Shown piece by piece: positions 6,619 to 13,857 of a DNA stretch of 14,725 nt. Numbering within the stretch: the stretch's first letter is position 1; every line of letters begins with the position of its first letter. The position numbers and the translations under genes are program-made. The stretch is from JAYEJB01 sp034716415 (lineage in GTDB: Bacteria; Patescibacteriota; Patescibacteriia; SG8-24): assembly GCA_034716415.1 (NCBI GenBank), contig JAYEJB010000031.1:1-14725 (forward strand), read 5' to 3'. The notes below the pieces were generated by a model. That model did not search any database. It was not told the DNA's origin and saw only the letters and a program-made list of their open reading frames with translations.

Positions 6619-7935
6619 ATGGATACCAAAAAATCATTCAGGCGCGCCGAGAATCACAGGAGAGGTTTCTCCATCATACTCGCCACCACATTCATCGCGA
6701 TCATCCTGTTCATGAGCATCGGCCTGTTGAGCGTCGCGGTCGTCCAACGAGTGACCGCGCAGCGGTATGAGTTGGCGGTTCGCACGCTCCATATCGCTGA
6801 CGCGGGGATTCAGAAAGCGATTTTTTGTCTGAACGAAACCTCCGGAACGAATTGCGGCGGAACCTACGGTCCGGACTACACAGGCGAAACCGACCAGCCG
6901 TTGGGCGGGGGCGTCTTCACCACCGCGTTATCGGGAATCGATGACGAACGGGACATCGAATCGGTCGGCACCCTGCCGAACGGTTTCTCGACGACGCTGC
7001 GCATGCATCTGAACCGCCGGCTCGCTTCGAGCCAAGAGACGATCTTCGAGTCCGCCCTGCAGGTCGAGAACGACGTCACTATCAAACCGAACGCGGAGGT
7101 CCATAACGGGCCGATCTATTCGAATGCCGATATCACCTGCGGCAATAACGTCGTCATCGAGAAGGATATCTTCATATCCAAAGTCGACGGCTGGATCGAC
7201 AACTGCGACATTCAGGGCGAGGGACACGCCGACAATATCAAGAAGGCCGACATTACCGGCGACTGCTATTATAACGCGACGTTCCAGGCCAGCGTCTGTG
7301 GCGGCACGGAATACCCCGGCTCCCCCACCCCCGAATACCACGATATGCCGGACTTCGACACCGACTTCTGGCGCTCGGAGGCGCTTAAGGGAGGCGTCAT
7401 AACCGGTGACTACGAACCGCTGACCGGAACAACGCTCGGACCGAAAAAAATCGAGGGTCAGCTCATTCTCAACAACAACATCGCGGTCACGATGACCGGC
7501 CCGATCTGGGCGACTGGTGGCGTCCTTCTGGATAACGGTTCGATGCTGGCGCTCGACCCTTCGTTCCTCGAAAGGTCGTCGCTTGTCCTGGCCGACGATC
7601 CGACCCCGGGCGACGCGGAAATATACGTCGAGAACGGCGCTATCATCCAGGGTAGCGGAACCGAAGGCAGTTACATCCTGTTCGTCAGTACCGCCACCAC
7701 CGACCCGGCGATCGACGTCAGGAACAACGCCGAGGCCGGCATCTTCTTCGCGACCCAAGGCGGCGTCTCCATCTGGAACAACGCCAGCGTGGTCGCGGTC
7801 GCCGCTGACGGGGCGTTCATGGGAGACAACGCCATCATCAACTACAGTAGCAGCATGTTGGAGGACTTTTCGTTGCAGTTGGTCGACACCTTCGATCCAT
7901 GGCGGTTCGATCCGGGCTCCTGGCGTGAACTCTAA
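6619..7935 (+). CDS. PilX/GspK-like pilus protein with large beta-rich C-terminal domain, copy 1
   Basis: The 438-residue product begins with a basic leader and HRRG/FSIILATTFIAIIL, cleavage predicted after G16. The mature protein lacks Glu at +5 (it is Leu), as in PilX_N-type and GspK proteins, which are thought to sit at the pilus tip. An N-terminal helix with ADAGIQKAIFCLNE (60-73) matches the usual PilX-family helix. Residues from about 145 are predominantly short beta strands with Asn/Gly turns; about 270-430 (TLGPKKI, then NNNIAVTMTGPIWATGG) resembles the DUF7305 beta-helical domain. Six cysteines occur (70, 79, 174, 196, 216, 227), four shared with the next gene. It is a paralogue of the following gene at identical length. 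Confidence 0.85.
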   Translation: MDTKKSFRRAENHRRGFSIILATTFIAIILFMSIGLLSVAVVQRVTAQRYELAVRTLHIADAGIQKAIFCLNETSGTNCGGTYGPDYTGETDQPLGGGVFTTALSGIDDERDIESVGTLPNGFSTTLRMHLNRRLASSQETIFESALQVENDVTIKPNAEVHNGPIYSNADITCGNNVVIEKDIFISKVDGWIDNCDIQGEGHADNIKKADITGDCYYNATFQASVCGGTEYPGSPTPEYHDMPDFDTDFWRSEALKGGVITGDYEPLTGTTLGPKKIEGQLILNNNIAVTMTGPIWATGGVLLDNGSMLALDPSFLERSSLVLADDPTPGDAEIYVENGAIIQGSGTEGSYILFVSTATTDPAIDVRNNAEAGIFFATQGGVSIWNNASVVAVAADGAFMGDNAIINYSSSMLEDFSLQLVDTFDPWRFDPGSWREL

Positions 7936-7952
7936 GAAATCCCGCCAAAGGA

Positions 7953-9269
7953 ATGAATAAATCGAGCGACAAGGAGGAGGGATTCGCATTAGTGACCACC
8001 ACGGTCATCATCGCAATCTTGTTGTTGTCCGGTATCTCGCTCATGAACTACACCGTCACCATCAGGAAGGCGGGCAAATCGGTGCAGGACGAATTCAACG
8101 CGGTCCAACTAGCCGAAGCCGGTGTGCAGAAGACCATCTTCTGCCTTAATGAGACTGTGGGCGATAATTGTGGCGGTACGTTCGGTGCGGATTACGTAGG
8201 TGAGACCGGCGTCGATCTCGGTACAGGAACCTTCACGACGACACTCATCGGAACAAGCACCATTAAGACAGTGACATCCGTCGGCACGACACCTGGCGGT
8301 GCCACCAAGACCGTACTCGCGGAAATATCGGCCGAACCGGACAGTGATGGCGCCGCCTTCGGGTACGCGCTTCAATCAGGTGCGGGTGGTGCCTACCTTG
8401 AGAACGGCGCATCTGTCAGCGGAACGCTTTACGCCAACGGCGATATAACCTGTCAGACCACCGGAGCGATAATCGACGGTGACGCGTACGTATCCTCCTC
8501 CGGAGGGATGATCGATGACTGCACGGTGAACTATGACACGCACGCCGATAAAGTCATCGATTCAGTCGTCGGTGGAGATGCCTATTACGATACGGACATC
8601 AGCGGTTCGACCGTGACAGGCGCGCAATATCCAGGCAGCGCCACTCCGGACACGGAGGAGCTTCCCGATATCGACTTGGCCTTCTGGCATCAGTCCGCGG
8701 AGGTCGGAGGTACGATCACCGGCGATTACGCCCCGGCTGACGAAAGCACTCTCGGCCCGAAAAAAATCAACGGCGATCTGATAATCAATAACAACATCGA
8801 CGTGACCATAACCGGACCGGTCTGGGTGGTCGGAGACATCATTACCGGCAACGGCTGTTCTTTCACGCTCGACAGCTCTTTTGGCAGATACAGCACAGCC
8901 ATCCTGGCCGATGATCCTTCCGACCAGGCAAATATAGGATATATCGACCTCACGAACGGAACTAGCATCTACGGTTCCGGCGACCCCAAAAGCCACCTGA
9001 TGTTCATCACGACCAACACCTCGATCAGCTCGACGACACCGGCGCTTAACGTCGCCAATAACGCGTCCGGTGCGGTCTTCATCGCTACCGCCGGGATGCT
9101 GAAACTCGCGAACAACGCTGGGGCGAAATCCCTGTCTGCATATCAGCTCTTCGTCAGCCAAAACGCCACCGTTACCTACGTCGAAAGTGCGCTGGCAGAC
9201 GCCACATTCGCCAACAGTCCCGGCGGGGTGTGGCGACTGGGCGCGGGCGGCTGGAGGCAGACTGACTGA
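7953..9269 (+). CDS. PilX/GspK-like pilus protein with large beta-rich C-terminal domain, copy 2
   Basis: This 438-residue paralogue of the preceding gene has the site KEEG/FALVTTTVIIAIL (cleavage after G10) and again no Glu at +5. Shared landmarks with copy 1 include AEAGVQKTIFCLNE, an NCGGTFG segment, NGDITC, HAD, YPGSATP, GDYAP, TLGPKKI and NNNIDVTITGPVWVVGD. Cysteines 64, 73, 167 and 190 align with copy 1, suggesting two structural disulfides outside the membrane. C302 is private to this copy. The start ATG abuts AAAGGA (7947-7952), and the AAGGAGG at 7971-7977 is inside the coding region, where it spells the KEE before the cleavage site. Divergence between the copies is high, so the duplication is old. 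Confidence 0.85.
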   Translation: MNKSSDKEEGFALVTTTVIIAILLLSGISLMNYTVTIRKAGKSVQDEFNAVQLAEAGVQKTIFCLNETVGDNCGGTFGADYVGETGVDLGTGTFTTTLIGTSTIKTVTSVGTTPGGATKTVLAEISAEPDSDGAAFGYALQSGAGGAYLENGASVSGTLYANGDITCQTTGAIIDGDAYVSSSGGMIDDCTVNYDTHADKVIDSVVGGDAYYDTDISGSTVTGAQYPGSATPDTEELPDIDLAFWHQSAEVGGTITGDYAPADESTLGPKKINGDLIINNNIDVTITGPVWVVGDIITGNGCSFTLDSSFGRYSTAILADDPSDQANIGYIDLTNGTSIYGSGDPKSHLMFITTNTSISSTTPALNVANNASGAVFIATAGMLKLANNAGAKSLSAYQLFVSQNATVTYVESALADATFANSPGGVWRLGAGGWRQTD

Positions 9270-9277
9270 TGATCCGG

Positions 9278-9306
9278 TTCCGCCTTAAAGCCTAATATTG
9301 TATAAT
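9278..9306 (+). promoter_or_regulatory. internal promoter for pilMNO
   Basis: A perfect TATAAT (9301-9306) lies 17 bases after TTCCGC (9278-9283), a weak -35, in a 65-base AT-richer gap. This is the largest gap after the four prepilin genes. Transcription would start near 9313, giving a leader of about 25 bases before pilM. It would allow the alignment complex to be expressed separately from the pilin cassette. Confidence 0.5.
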
Positions 9307-9337
9307 CAAAGATGACATCAAGATTAATTAAGCTGTG

Positions 9338-10624
9338 ATGCTGAATCCCCTCTCCAACGCGTTCGGCCTGGATATCGGAGACAGGTCGTTCAAACTGGCC
9401 CAGCTCAGGAGAGCCAGAGGCAAAAACAACCCCTACCGCCTGGCGGCATGGAGCAGTGTTGACGTACCCGAAGGCATCATGGAAAAGGGTCAGGTCACGG
9501 ATTACGAGAGAGCGTCCAGTCTCATCATGAAACTGATGAAGGATGTCAGCGGCAGACTGAAAGGCCGTGCCGTTGTCGCCTGTCTGCCGGAGGCCAGGAC
9601 GTTCATCAAGATCATCGATGGCAAGGAGGGGCAGTCGGAGAGTCAGCTCAAGAAAGCGATCAAACGTGAGATTGAACTCAACATTCCCCTCCCTCCAGAT
9701 GAGATATATTACGATTGGCAGCTGATCACGCCGCTCGGCACTGAAGAGGAGGAGGGCAATAAGACGAAGAAGGGAAAAAAGTCCAAGAAAGAAAAAAAGA
9801 AAGAGGCGGGAAAAGATGAAAAGAAAGAAGAAGATAACCCGGAAGAGAAAGGTGAGGACAAACCGGAAAGCGGCGAAGAGAAAGATGGTCCCGGAGAGGA
9901 GAAAAAGCCTGAAGAATCCACCGAACCTGTCATTAAGGAGGGCGAGGGTATCAAGATCCTGCTCGGCGCCGCCCCGAAAAAACTCGTCGACGATTACACG
10001 ACCATCCTGGACATGGCTGGACTGGCACCGATCGCGCTGGAAATAGAAGCGACGGCGATCAGCAGATGCATCGCCCCGGCTTTCGAAAACCTGCCGGAAG
10101 CCATCGGTATCCTCGATATCGGCGCGACACGTTCGAGTCTCGTCGTGTACGACCGCGGCATGATCCAGATGTCCATCAGCATCCCGATATCCGGTATCCA
10201 GATCACCGAAACGATCGCCAAGGCACTCTCTATCGGCATGGACGAGGCCGAGATCCTCAAGCAAGAGTGCGGCCTGGACGCCAATCGCTGCGAAGACAGG
10301 ATATGGAAGATCATCGCGCCCCTCATCGACGATATGACGCAGAAGATCCGCAATGCACTACGCTTCTACAAGATCGGCTTCCCCTATGGTAAGAAAGTCG
10401 AGCACATATACCTCTGCGGCGGCGGAGCGCACTTCCGGGAAGTCGATACGGTCCTGTCGAACCAGCTGGCGATCAAGGTCGAACGCGGCGACGCGCTGAC
10501 CAACGTACGCCGACCGATCCCCAGGAAGTTCCCGCACGATTCGGCACTGTCATTCGCCACCGCCATCGGACTCGGTATCCGCGCCGCGAGCGAAGCCGGA
10601 CGGAGAATGAGCAATTTCCGCTAG
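9338..10624 (+). CDS. pilM: type IV pilus assembly protein PilM, with a Lys/Glu-rich insertion
   Basis: Cytoplasmic actin-like ATPase-fold protein that binds the N-terminal peptide of PilN. The 428-residue product shows the phosphate-1 motif FGLDIGDRSFKLAQL (9-23), a second ILDIGATRSSLVVYDRG motif, and YLCGGG in the nucleotide-binding part. It is longer than the usual 350 or so residues because residues about 135-203 (bases 9740-9946) are an almost pure Lys/Glu/Gly/Pro stretch inserted after the DEIYYDWQLITPLG segment. A GTG at 9335 directly precedes the chosen ATG and is equally possible; neither has a clear ribosome binding site. pilN follows after 4 bases. Confidence 0.93.
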   Translation: MLNPLSNAFGLDIGDRSFKLAQLRRARGKNNPYRLAAWSSVDVPEGIMEKGQVTDYERASSLIMKLMKDVSGRLKGRAVVACLPEARTFIKIIDGKEGQSESQLKKAIKREIELNIPLPPDEIYYDWQLITPLGTEEEEGNKTKKGKKSKKEKKKEAGKDEKKEEDNPEEKGEDKPESGEEKDGPGEEKKPEESTEPVIKEGEGIKILLGAAPKKLVDDYTTILDMAGLAPIALEIEATAISRCIAPAFENLPEAIGILDIGATRSSLVVYDRGMIQMSISIPISGIQITETIAKALSIGMDEAEILKQECGLDANRCEDRIWKIIAPLIDDMTQKIRNALRFYKIGFPYGKKVEHIYLCGGGAHFREVDTVLSNQLAIKVERGDALTNVRRPIPRKFPHDSALSFATAIGLGIRAASEAGRRMSNFR

Positions 10625-10628
10625 AACC

Positions 10629-11156
10629 ATGAAGATTTTCCTCAATCTACTGTCACCCGCGAAGAAGCAGGCGCTCAAGACGGCGTTTGCCATGTCTTTC
10701 GTGCAGTCACTGACCGTCTACGTCGCGATAATCGTCATATTCATCGCAGGTGTCCTGCTCTCACTACAGTTCACCCTGCAGGGCGTGGTCAAGGACATGA
10801 CCGCGTATTCGACCGCGTCTTTCGAGGAATACGAATCGATGACCAAACAGATGAGAGAGATCAATGACTTCATCCGGCGCACCAACCACATCCATGGCAG
10901 GTATATCGACTGGTCGGCCGTTCTCGACACGTTGAGCCACACCGCGCCAGAAGGCATCAGATTCGGATCTGTCACTGTTTCCGCTGACAATACCATCAGG
11001 ATCGAGGGTTCGGCGGCGCTCAGGGACGATGTCCTGCTGATGAAACAGAGGCTGGAGAAGCTGCCGCAATTCAGCAATATCAGTTCTCCCCTGTCGAACA
11101 TTCTGCAGCGCGAAAATCTGCAGTTTGAGTTCCACATGCTGTACACGCCGCAATAG
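10629..11156 (+). CDS. pilN: type IV pilus assembly protein PilN
   Basis: Bitopic membrane protein that links cytoplasmic PilM to PilO. The 175-residue product starts MKIFLNLLSPAKK, a version of the short INLLP-type N-terminal peptide that PilN inserts into PilM. One membrane helix follows at about 24-48, then a coiled-coil-like segment (50-85) and a small alpha/beta domain of the fimbrial-assembly family. The order pilM-pilN-pilO with gaps of 4 and 6 bases supports the call. Confidence 0.9.
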   Translation: MKIFLNLLSPAKKQALKTAFAMSFVQSLTVYVAIIVIFIAGVLLSLQFTLQGVVKDMTAYSTASFEEYESMTKQMREINDFIRRTNHIHGRYIDWSAVLDTLSHTAPEGIRFGSVTVSADNTIRIEGSAALRDDVLLMKQRLEKLPQFSNISSPLSNILQRENLQFEFHMLYTPQ

Positions 11157-11162
11157 ACCGTT

Positions 11163-11777
11163 ATGAAGATAGAGAAACGAATAATCGTGACGACAGTCGT
11201 GCTGATGCTCCTGACCATTGCTACAGGAGCCGCTGTTGCGATACCTTCGGTCTTCAAGATCAAGGCGCTGACCCAGGCACTGTTCGAACAGCAGGCCGAA
11301 ATCGAGCGACGATATATCCTTCGCAACTACGTGAAGAACACCTTGTCTGACATCGACACTGCGCAAGAGCAACTGGAAAACATTCAGGAAGCCTATATCC
11401 GCGAGGGGGACGAACTCACTTTCATCCAGGCCATGGAGAACGCGGCGAACATCACGAACGTCAAACAACAGCTGTCGCTGGAGACCGTCAACGAGATCGA
11501 ACTGACATTATGGGAAAAAGAGGTGCCTCTGAGAGTCAAGGCGAAAGGCACGTTCACCGAAGTCAACGGCTGGCTTAACGAAGTGGAACACTTGGACTAC
11601 TACGTCATCTTCAATACGATGACGTTCAACGCCTTCCGGACCGGAGGTATCCAGGACCCGTTCGGCGTGGTCGACGCAAATTTCAGCGGTAGCGTCTACT
11701 GGCTGTCGGACGACGCTCCGTACTTCCTGGAATTCGAACCCGCACCGACCGAAGAATCAGTTGAGGACGCGATATAA
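11163..11777 (+). CDS. pilO: type IV pilus assembly protein PilO
   Basis: The 204-residue product has a short cytoplasmic N-terminus, one membrane helix (about 8-30), a charged coiled-coil segment (33-80) and a C-terminal ferredoxin-like domain; this is the standard PilO layout. The extracytoplasmic part is thought to pair with PilN. The tail (about 190-204) is acidic. Sequence conservation in this family is low, so the call rests mainly on architecture and on gene order after pilN. The following gene starts one base after this stop. Confidence 0.82.
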   Translation: MKIEKRIIVTTVVLMLLTIATGAAVAIPSVFKIKALTQALFEQQAEIERRYILRNYVKNTLSDIDTAQEQLENIQEAYIREGDELTFIQAMENAANITNVKQQLSLETVNEIELTLWEKEVPLRVKAKGTFTEVNGWLNEVEHLDYYVIFNTMTFNAFRTGGIQDPFGVVDANFSGSVYWLSDDAPYFLEFEPAPTEESVEDAI

Positions 11778-11778
11778 T

Positions 11779-12219
11779 ATGGCCAAACTCGACCTGAAAA
11801 AGATCAGCGGTAAGACAGCGGCGCGCATGTCTATGGTGATTGTCATCTTGCTTTCCGCGGGGGCCGTAATCGCGATGGGCATATTCATCATCAGGACGAT
11901 GAACAAGATCTCCGGCGAATCCTTTACCCTGTCGGAAGCGGATCAAGAGGCGATTGAGAAGATCGATCTGGACGGTCTGGCGGACCTGCAGGCCGGACTG
12001 GAAGAGAAGAACGCGCTGGACGAAGCACGCGCTGGACGACCACACAACCCATTCTCCGATATCACTATCCGCAGAGAAACGGCCATCAATCCTGGCGGCA
12101 CGGAGCCGGAACCGGAGCCGGAGGCCGACGAAGTCGAATTGCCTGACCTGCCGGAGCCGGATGAACCGGTGGAGCCGGACGGCGCGGAAGACGAAGAAAA
12201 CGAAGAGGAGGAAGAATGA
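11779..12219 (+). CDS. small membrane-anchored protein with acidic Pro/Glu tail, in the pilP position
   Basis: The 146-residue product has one membrane helix (about 17-40), a short helical region, a GRPHNPF segment (87-93), and a disordered C-terminus dominated by Glu, Pro and Asp (109-146), ending in a run of Glu. No lipobox is present, so it is not a canonical PilP lipoprotein. The NPF segment recalls the short RDPF-type motif of PilP-like proteins, which with its place after pilO suggests a PilP analogue; this is inference. The start is the ATG at 11779, one base after the pilO stop, with GAGG at 11763-11766 as a weak site. The stop codon overlaps the terminator hairpin. Confidence 0.75.
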   Translation: MAKLDLKKISGKTAARMSMVIVILLSAGAVIAMGIFIIRTMNKISGESFTLSEADQEAIEKIDLDGLADLQAGLEEKNALDEARAGRPHNPFSDITIRRETAINPGGTEPEPEPEADEVELPDLPEPDEPVEPDGAEDEENEEEEE

Positions 12220-12245
12220 AAAATACCCCGGATGGGGTATTTTTT
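12219..12245 (+). terminator. intrinsic terminator of the pilus locus, probably bidirectional
   Basis: The stem AAAAATACCCC (12219-12229) pairs perfectly with GGGGTATTTTT over a GGAT loop and ends in a run of six T (12240-12245). On the other strand the same stem is also followed by five T, so it can stop the converging nfu-cysteine desulfurase transcript as well. It begins at the last base of the preceding stop codon. Confidence 0.92.
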
Positions 12246-12255
12246 GCAGGATGCT

Positions 12256-12332
12256 GGAAGCGGGAGGCGGGAAGTATTGTATTATTCCTCTCACCTCGTG
12301 CCTCCCGCATCCCGCATCCCGCCTCCCGCTCC
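12256..12332. repeat. GCGGGA-type inverted low-complexity repeat at the convergent junction
   Basis: The purine arm GGAAGCGGGAGGCGGGAAG (12256-12274) is nearly the reverse complement of 12315-12332 (starting CATCCCGCC, ending GCTCC). The right side also carries tandem CCCGCAT/CCCGCCT units from 12303. A stem of about 18 pairs with a 40-base loop is possible. The right arm lies inside the 3' end of the cysteine desulfurase gene and encodes its last dozen residues. Confidence 0.75.
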
Positions 12333-13493
12333 ATGTATTGCAATCAATGCCTCGATCAGACAGCGGATATCCTCATCTGTACTGAACCGTCCGAATGACA
12401 CCCTGACACCGCCCTGTTTCGCCGCCGGTCCTGAATATATCTCCTGTAGCACGAAAGACGTCTTACTGGTGCCCGAATCACAAGCCGAACCCGATGATAC
12501 CGCGATGCCGGCCGAGTCCAATTTCAGGGTCAGCACGTCGCCGGTCTCTTCGGATGACATGAAATAGATGATACCAGGAACAGAGCGGGCCGAATCTCCG
12601 AACACAGTCACACCGTCCGATTCCCGCAAGCCGGCGACAAGCCTCGCGTGCAGCTTTCCGACATGCGCGCGATCCTTCTCCCGTTCCTTGCGTAAAATGT
12701 CAGCCGCGCGACCCAAAGCGACTATTCCCGGAACGTTCTCCGTCCCCCCGCGGAGTCCTGCTTCCTGACCGCCACCCATCAGAAGCGGCGCCAACTCCAC
12801 GCCCTCTCGGACATACAGCGCCCCGACACCTTTCGGTCCGTACATCTTGTGACCCGACAACGACAACAGATCGACTCCCGTGTCCGACGGACGGACCTGC
12901 TCGGTCCGCAGAGCCTGCACCGCATCGCTCATCAGGACCAGAGACAATCCGTTTACGCCGCGTTTTTCACGCTCCTCTCGAATAATCGTCGCACTCTCCT
13001 CCATGGGCTGTAACGAACCGATGATGTTGTTCGCCCACATGACGCAAACCATCGCCACATCATCGGACAGCATCTCCCGCAATCGATCCGTCCGCACGAC
13101 ACCATCCGCGTCGACAGGTATCTTCTCTACTGTCACGCCAAGATCCGCCTGAAGACGCTTGGTCACTTCACGGATAGAAGAATGTTCTATGACCGATACC
13201 AACAGCTTCAACGGCTTCTCCGCAGACACCGTCTCCCGCAGCCGCTTGAAGTAACCGATCAGGGCGAGATTATTGGCTTCGGTCGCACCCGACGTAAAAA
13301 AGACGCGCCGAGGCTCGACGGCCAACAGGTTCGCGACCGATTCGCGCGCCGTGTCGACCGCCTCTCTCATGGCCCGACCCTGCGCATGCACGGACGAAGG
13401 ATTGCCGAGCGAATCCATGACGAAAAGGACCGCTTCCCTGACACGCGGATCAACGGGGCTGGACGCTGCGTAATCCAGATAGGCCGATCTCAT
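12291..13493 (-). CDS. iscS: group I (NifS/IscS-like) cysteine desulfurase
   Basis: PLP enzyme that takes sulfur from cysteine as a persulfide and passes it to Fe-S or thio-cofactor assembly. The 400-residue product has TSGATEANNLAL, EHSSI with the PLP-stacking H104, DAVQ (D190, Q193), the PLP lysine in SLSGHK (K216), GGGQEAGLRGGTENV, and the active-site cysteine in SSGSAC (C338) within the longer flexible loop of group I enzymes. The usual NNEIG is NNIIG here (155-159). The ATG at 13493 (MRSAYLDYAASSPVDP) is chosen; upstream extension would overlap the nfu gene, whose stop is 5 bases away. The last residues (GAGGGMRDAGGTR) are repeat-encoded. IscS versus NifS cannot be decided. Confidence 0.93.
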   Translation of the reverse strand: MRSAYLDYAASSPVDPRVREAVLFVMDSLGNPSSVHAQGRAMREAVDTARESVANLLAVEPRRVFFTSGATEANNLALIGYFKRLRETVSAEKPLKLLVSVIEHSSIREVTKRLQADLGVTVEKIPVDADGVVRTDRLREMLSDDVAMVCVMWANNIIGSLQPMEESATIIREEREKRGVNGLSLVLMSDAVQALRTEQVRPSDTGVDLLSLSGHKMYGPKGVGALYVREGVELAPLLMGGGQEAGLRGGTENVPGIVALGRAADILRKEREKDRAHVGKLHARLVAGLRESDGVTVFGDSARSVPGIIYFMSSEETGDVLTLKLDSAGIAVSSGSACDSGTSKTSFVLQEIYSGPAAKQGGVRVSFGRFSTDEDIRCLIEALIAIHGAGGGMRDAGGTR

Positions 13494-13498
13494 AGTGC

Positions 13499-13726
13499 CT
13501 ATTCGGCCAGAACGACCTCTGTCACTTCCGGCACGGCCTCCCTGACTGCCTTCTCGACGCCCTGCTTGAGCGTCATCTGGGCGAACGGACAGCCGGCACA
13601 CGAACCGAGAAACCTCACTTCGCACTTCCCGGACTCCGGATCGAACGATACGAATTCAAGGTCACCGCCGTCCGAGAGGAGAGCGGGCCGAATCCGTTCA
13701 AGCGCCTGTCTGATCTTGTCTTCCAT
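13499..13726 (-). CDS. minimal NifU C-terminal (Nfu) domain protein
   Basis: The 75-residue product consists only of the Nfu domain: a helix, then LLSDGGDLEFV, a beta strand, and the Fe-S-binding GSCAGCPFAQMTL with C43 and C46. Nfu proteins carry a cluster between two protomers and hand it to target proteins. It lies directly upstream of the cysteine desulfurase in the same operon. Open frame continues upstream, but the ATG at 13726 fits the family N-terminus (MEDKIRQALERIRP) and the promoter at 13758-13786; AGG lies 9 bases before it. No IscU-like scaffold is present in the window. Confidence 0.92.
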   Translation of the reverse strand: MEDKIRQALERIRPALLSDGGDLEFVSFDPESGKCEVRFLGSCAGCPFAQMTLKQGVEKAVREAVPEVTEVVLAE

Positions 13727-13757
13727 ATCTAATACCTGATTTATGCTTATCGTGGGC

Positions 13758-13786
13758 AGGATAGCAGTCCGGACCGCAGAGGTCAA
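13758..13786 (-). promoter_or_regulatory. promoter of the nfu-cysteine desulfurase operon
   Basis: On the minus strand TTGACC (13786-13781, 5 of 6 matches) is followed by 17 bases and TATCCT (13763-13758, 4 of 6), with TGC directly before it giving an extended -10. The predicted start near 13751 leaves a leader of about 24 bases. No IscR-like or other operator palindrome overlaps it that I can see. Confidence 0.6.
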
Positions 13787-13811
13787 TCGTGGGGGGGCAG
13801 AAGCGGGGACC

Positions 13812-13829
13812 ACCCGGCGGATGCCGGGT
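13812..13829. other. short perfect hairpin upstream of nfu
   Basis: ACCCGGC (13812-13818) and GCCGGGT (13823-13829) flank a GGAT loop, the same tetraloop as in the terminator at 12219-12245. It lies 26 bases upstream of the nfu -35 and has no T-tract. It could be a repeat fragment or a protein-binding palindrome. Confidence 0.5.
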
Positions 13830-13857
13830 TAGCGGGGACTGTTCGCTTCGCTCACTA

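Noticed and set aside
7971..7980. AAGGAGGAGG as a ribosome binding site for a later start
   Set aside because: It lies within the coding region and encodes the Lys-Glu-Glu before the prepilin cleavage glycine. Starting after it would delete the leader.
6928..7989. Long minus-strand open frame opposite the first PilX-like gene
   Set aside because: Composition is Asp/Val/Arg-rich, typical of the antisense of GC-rich coding DNA. The plus-strand product has a convincing prepilin start and a paralogue next door.
9176..10264. Long minus-strand open frame (362 codons) opposite pilM
   Set aside because: It is antisense to a clear PilM, and its Phe/Leu-rich part is simply the complement of the Lys/Glu insert. 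No start signals are seen.
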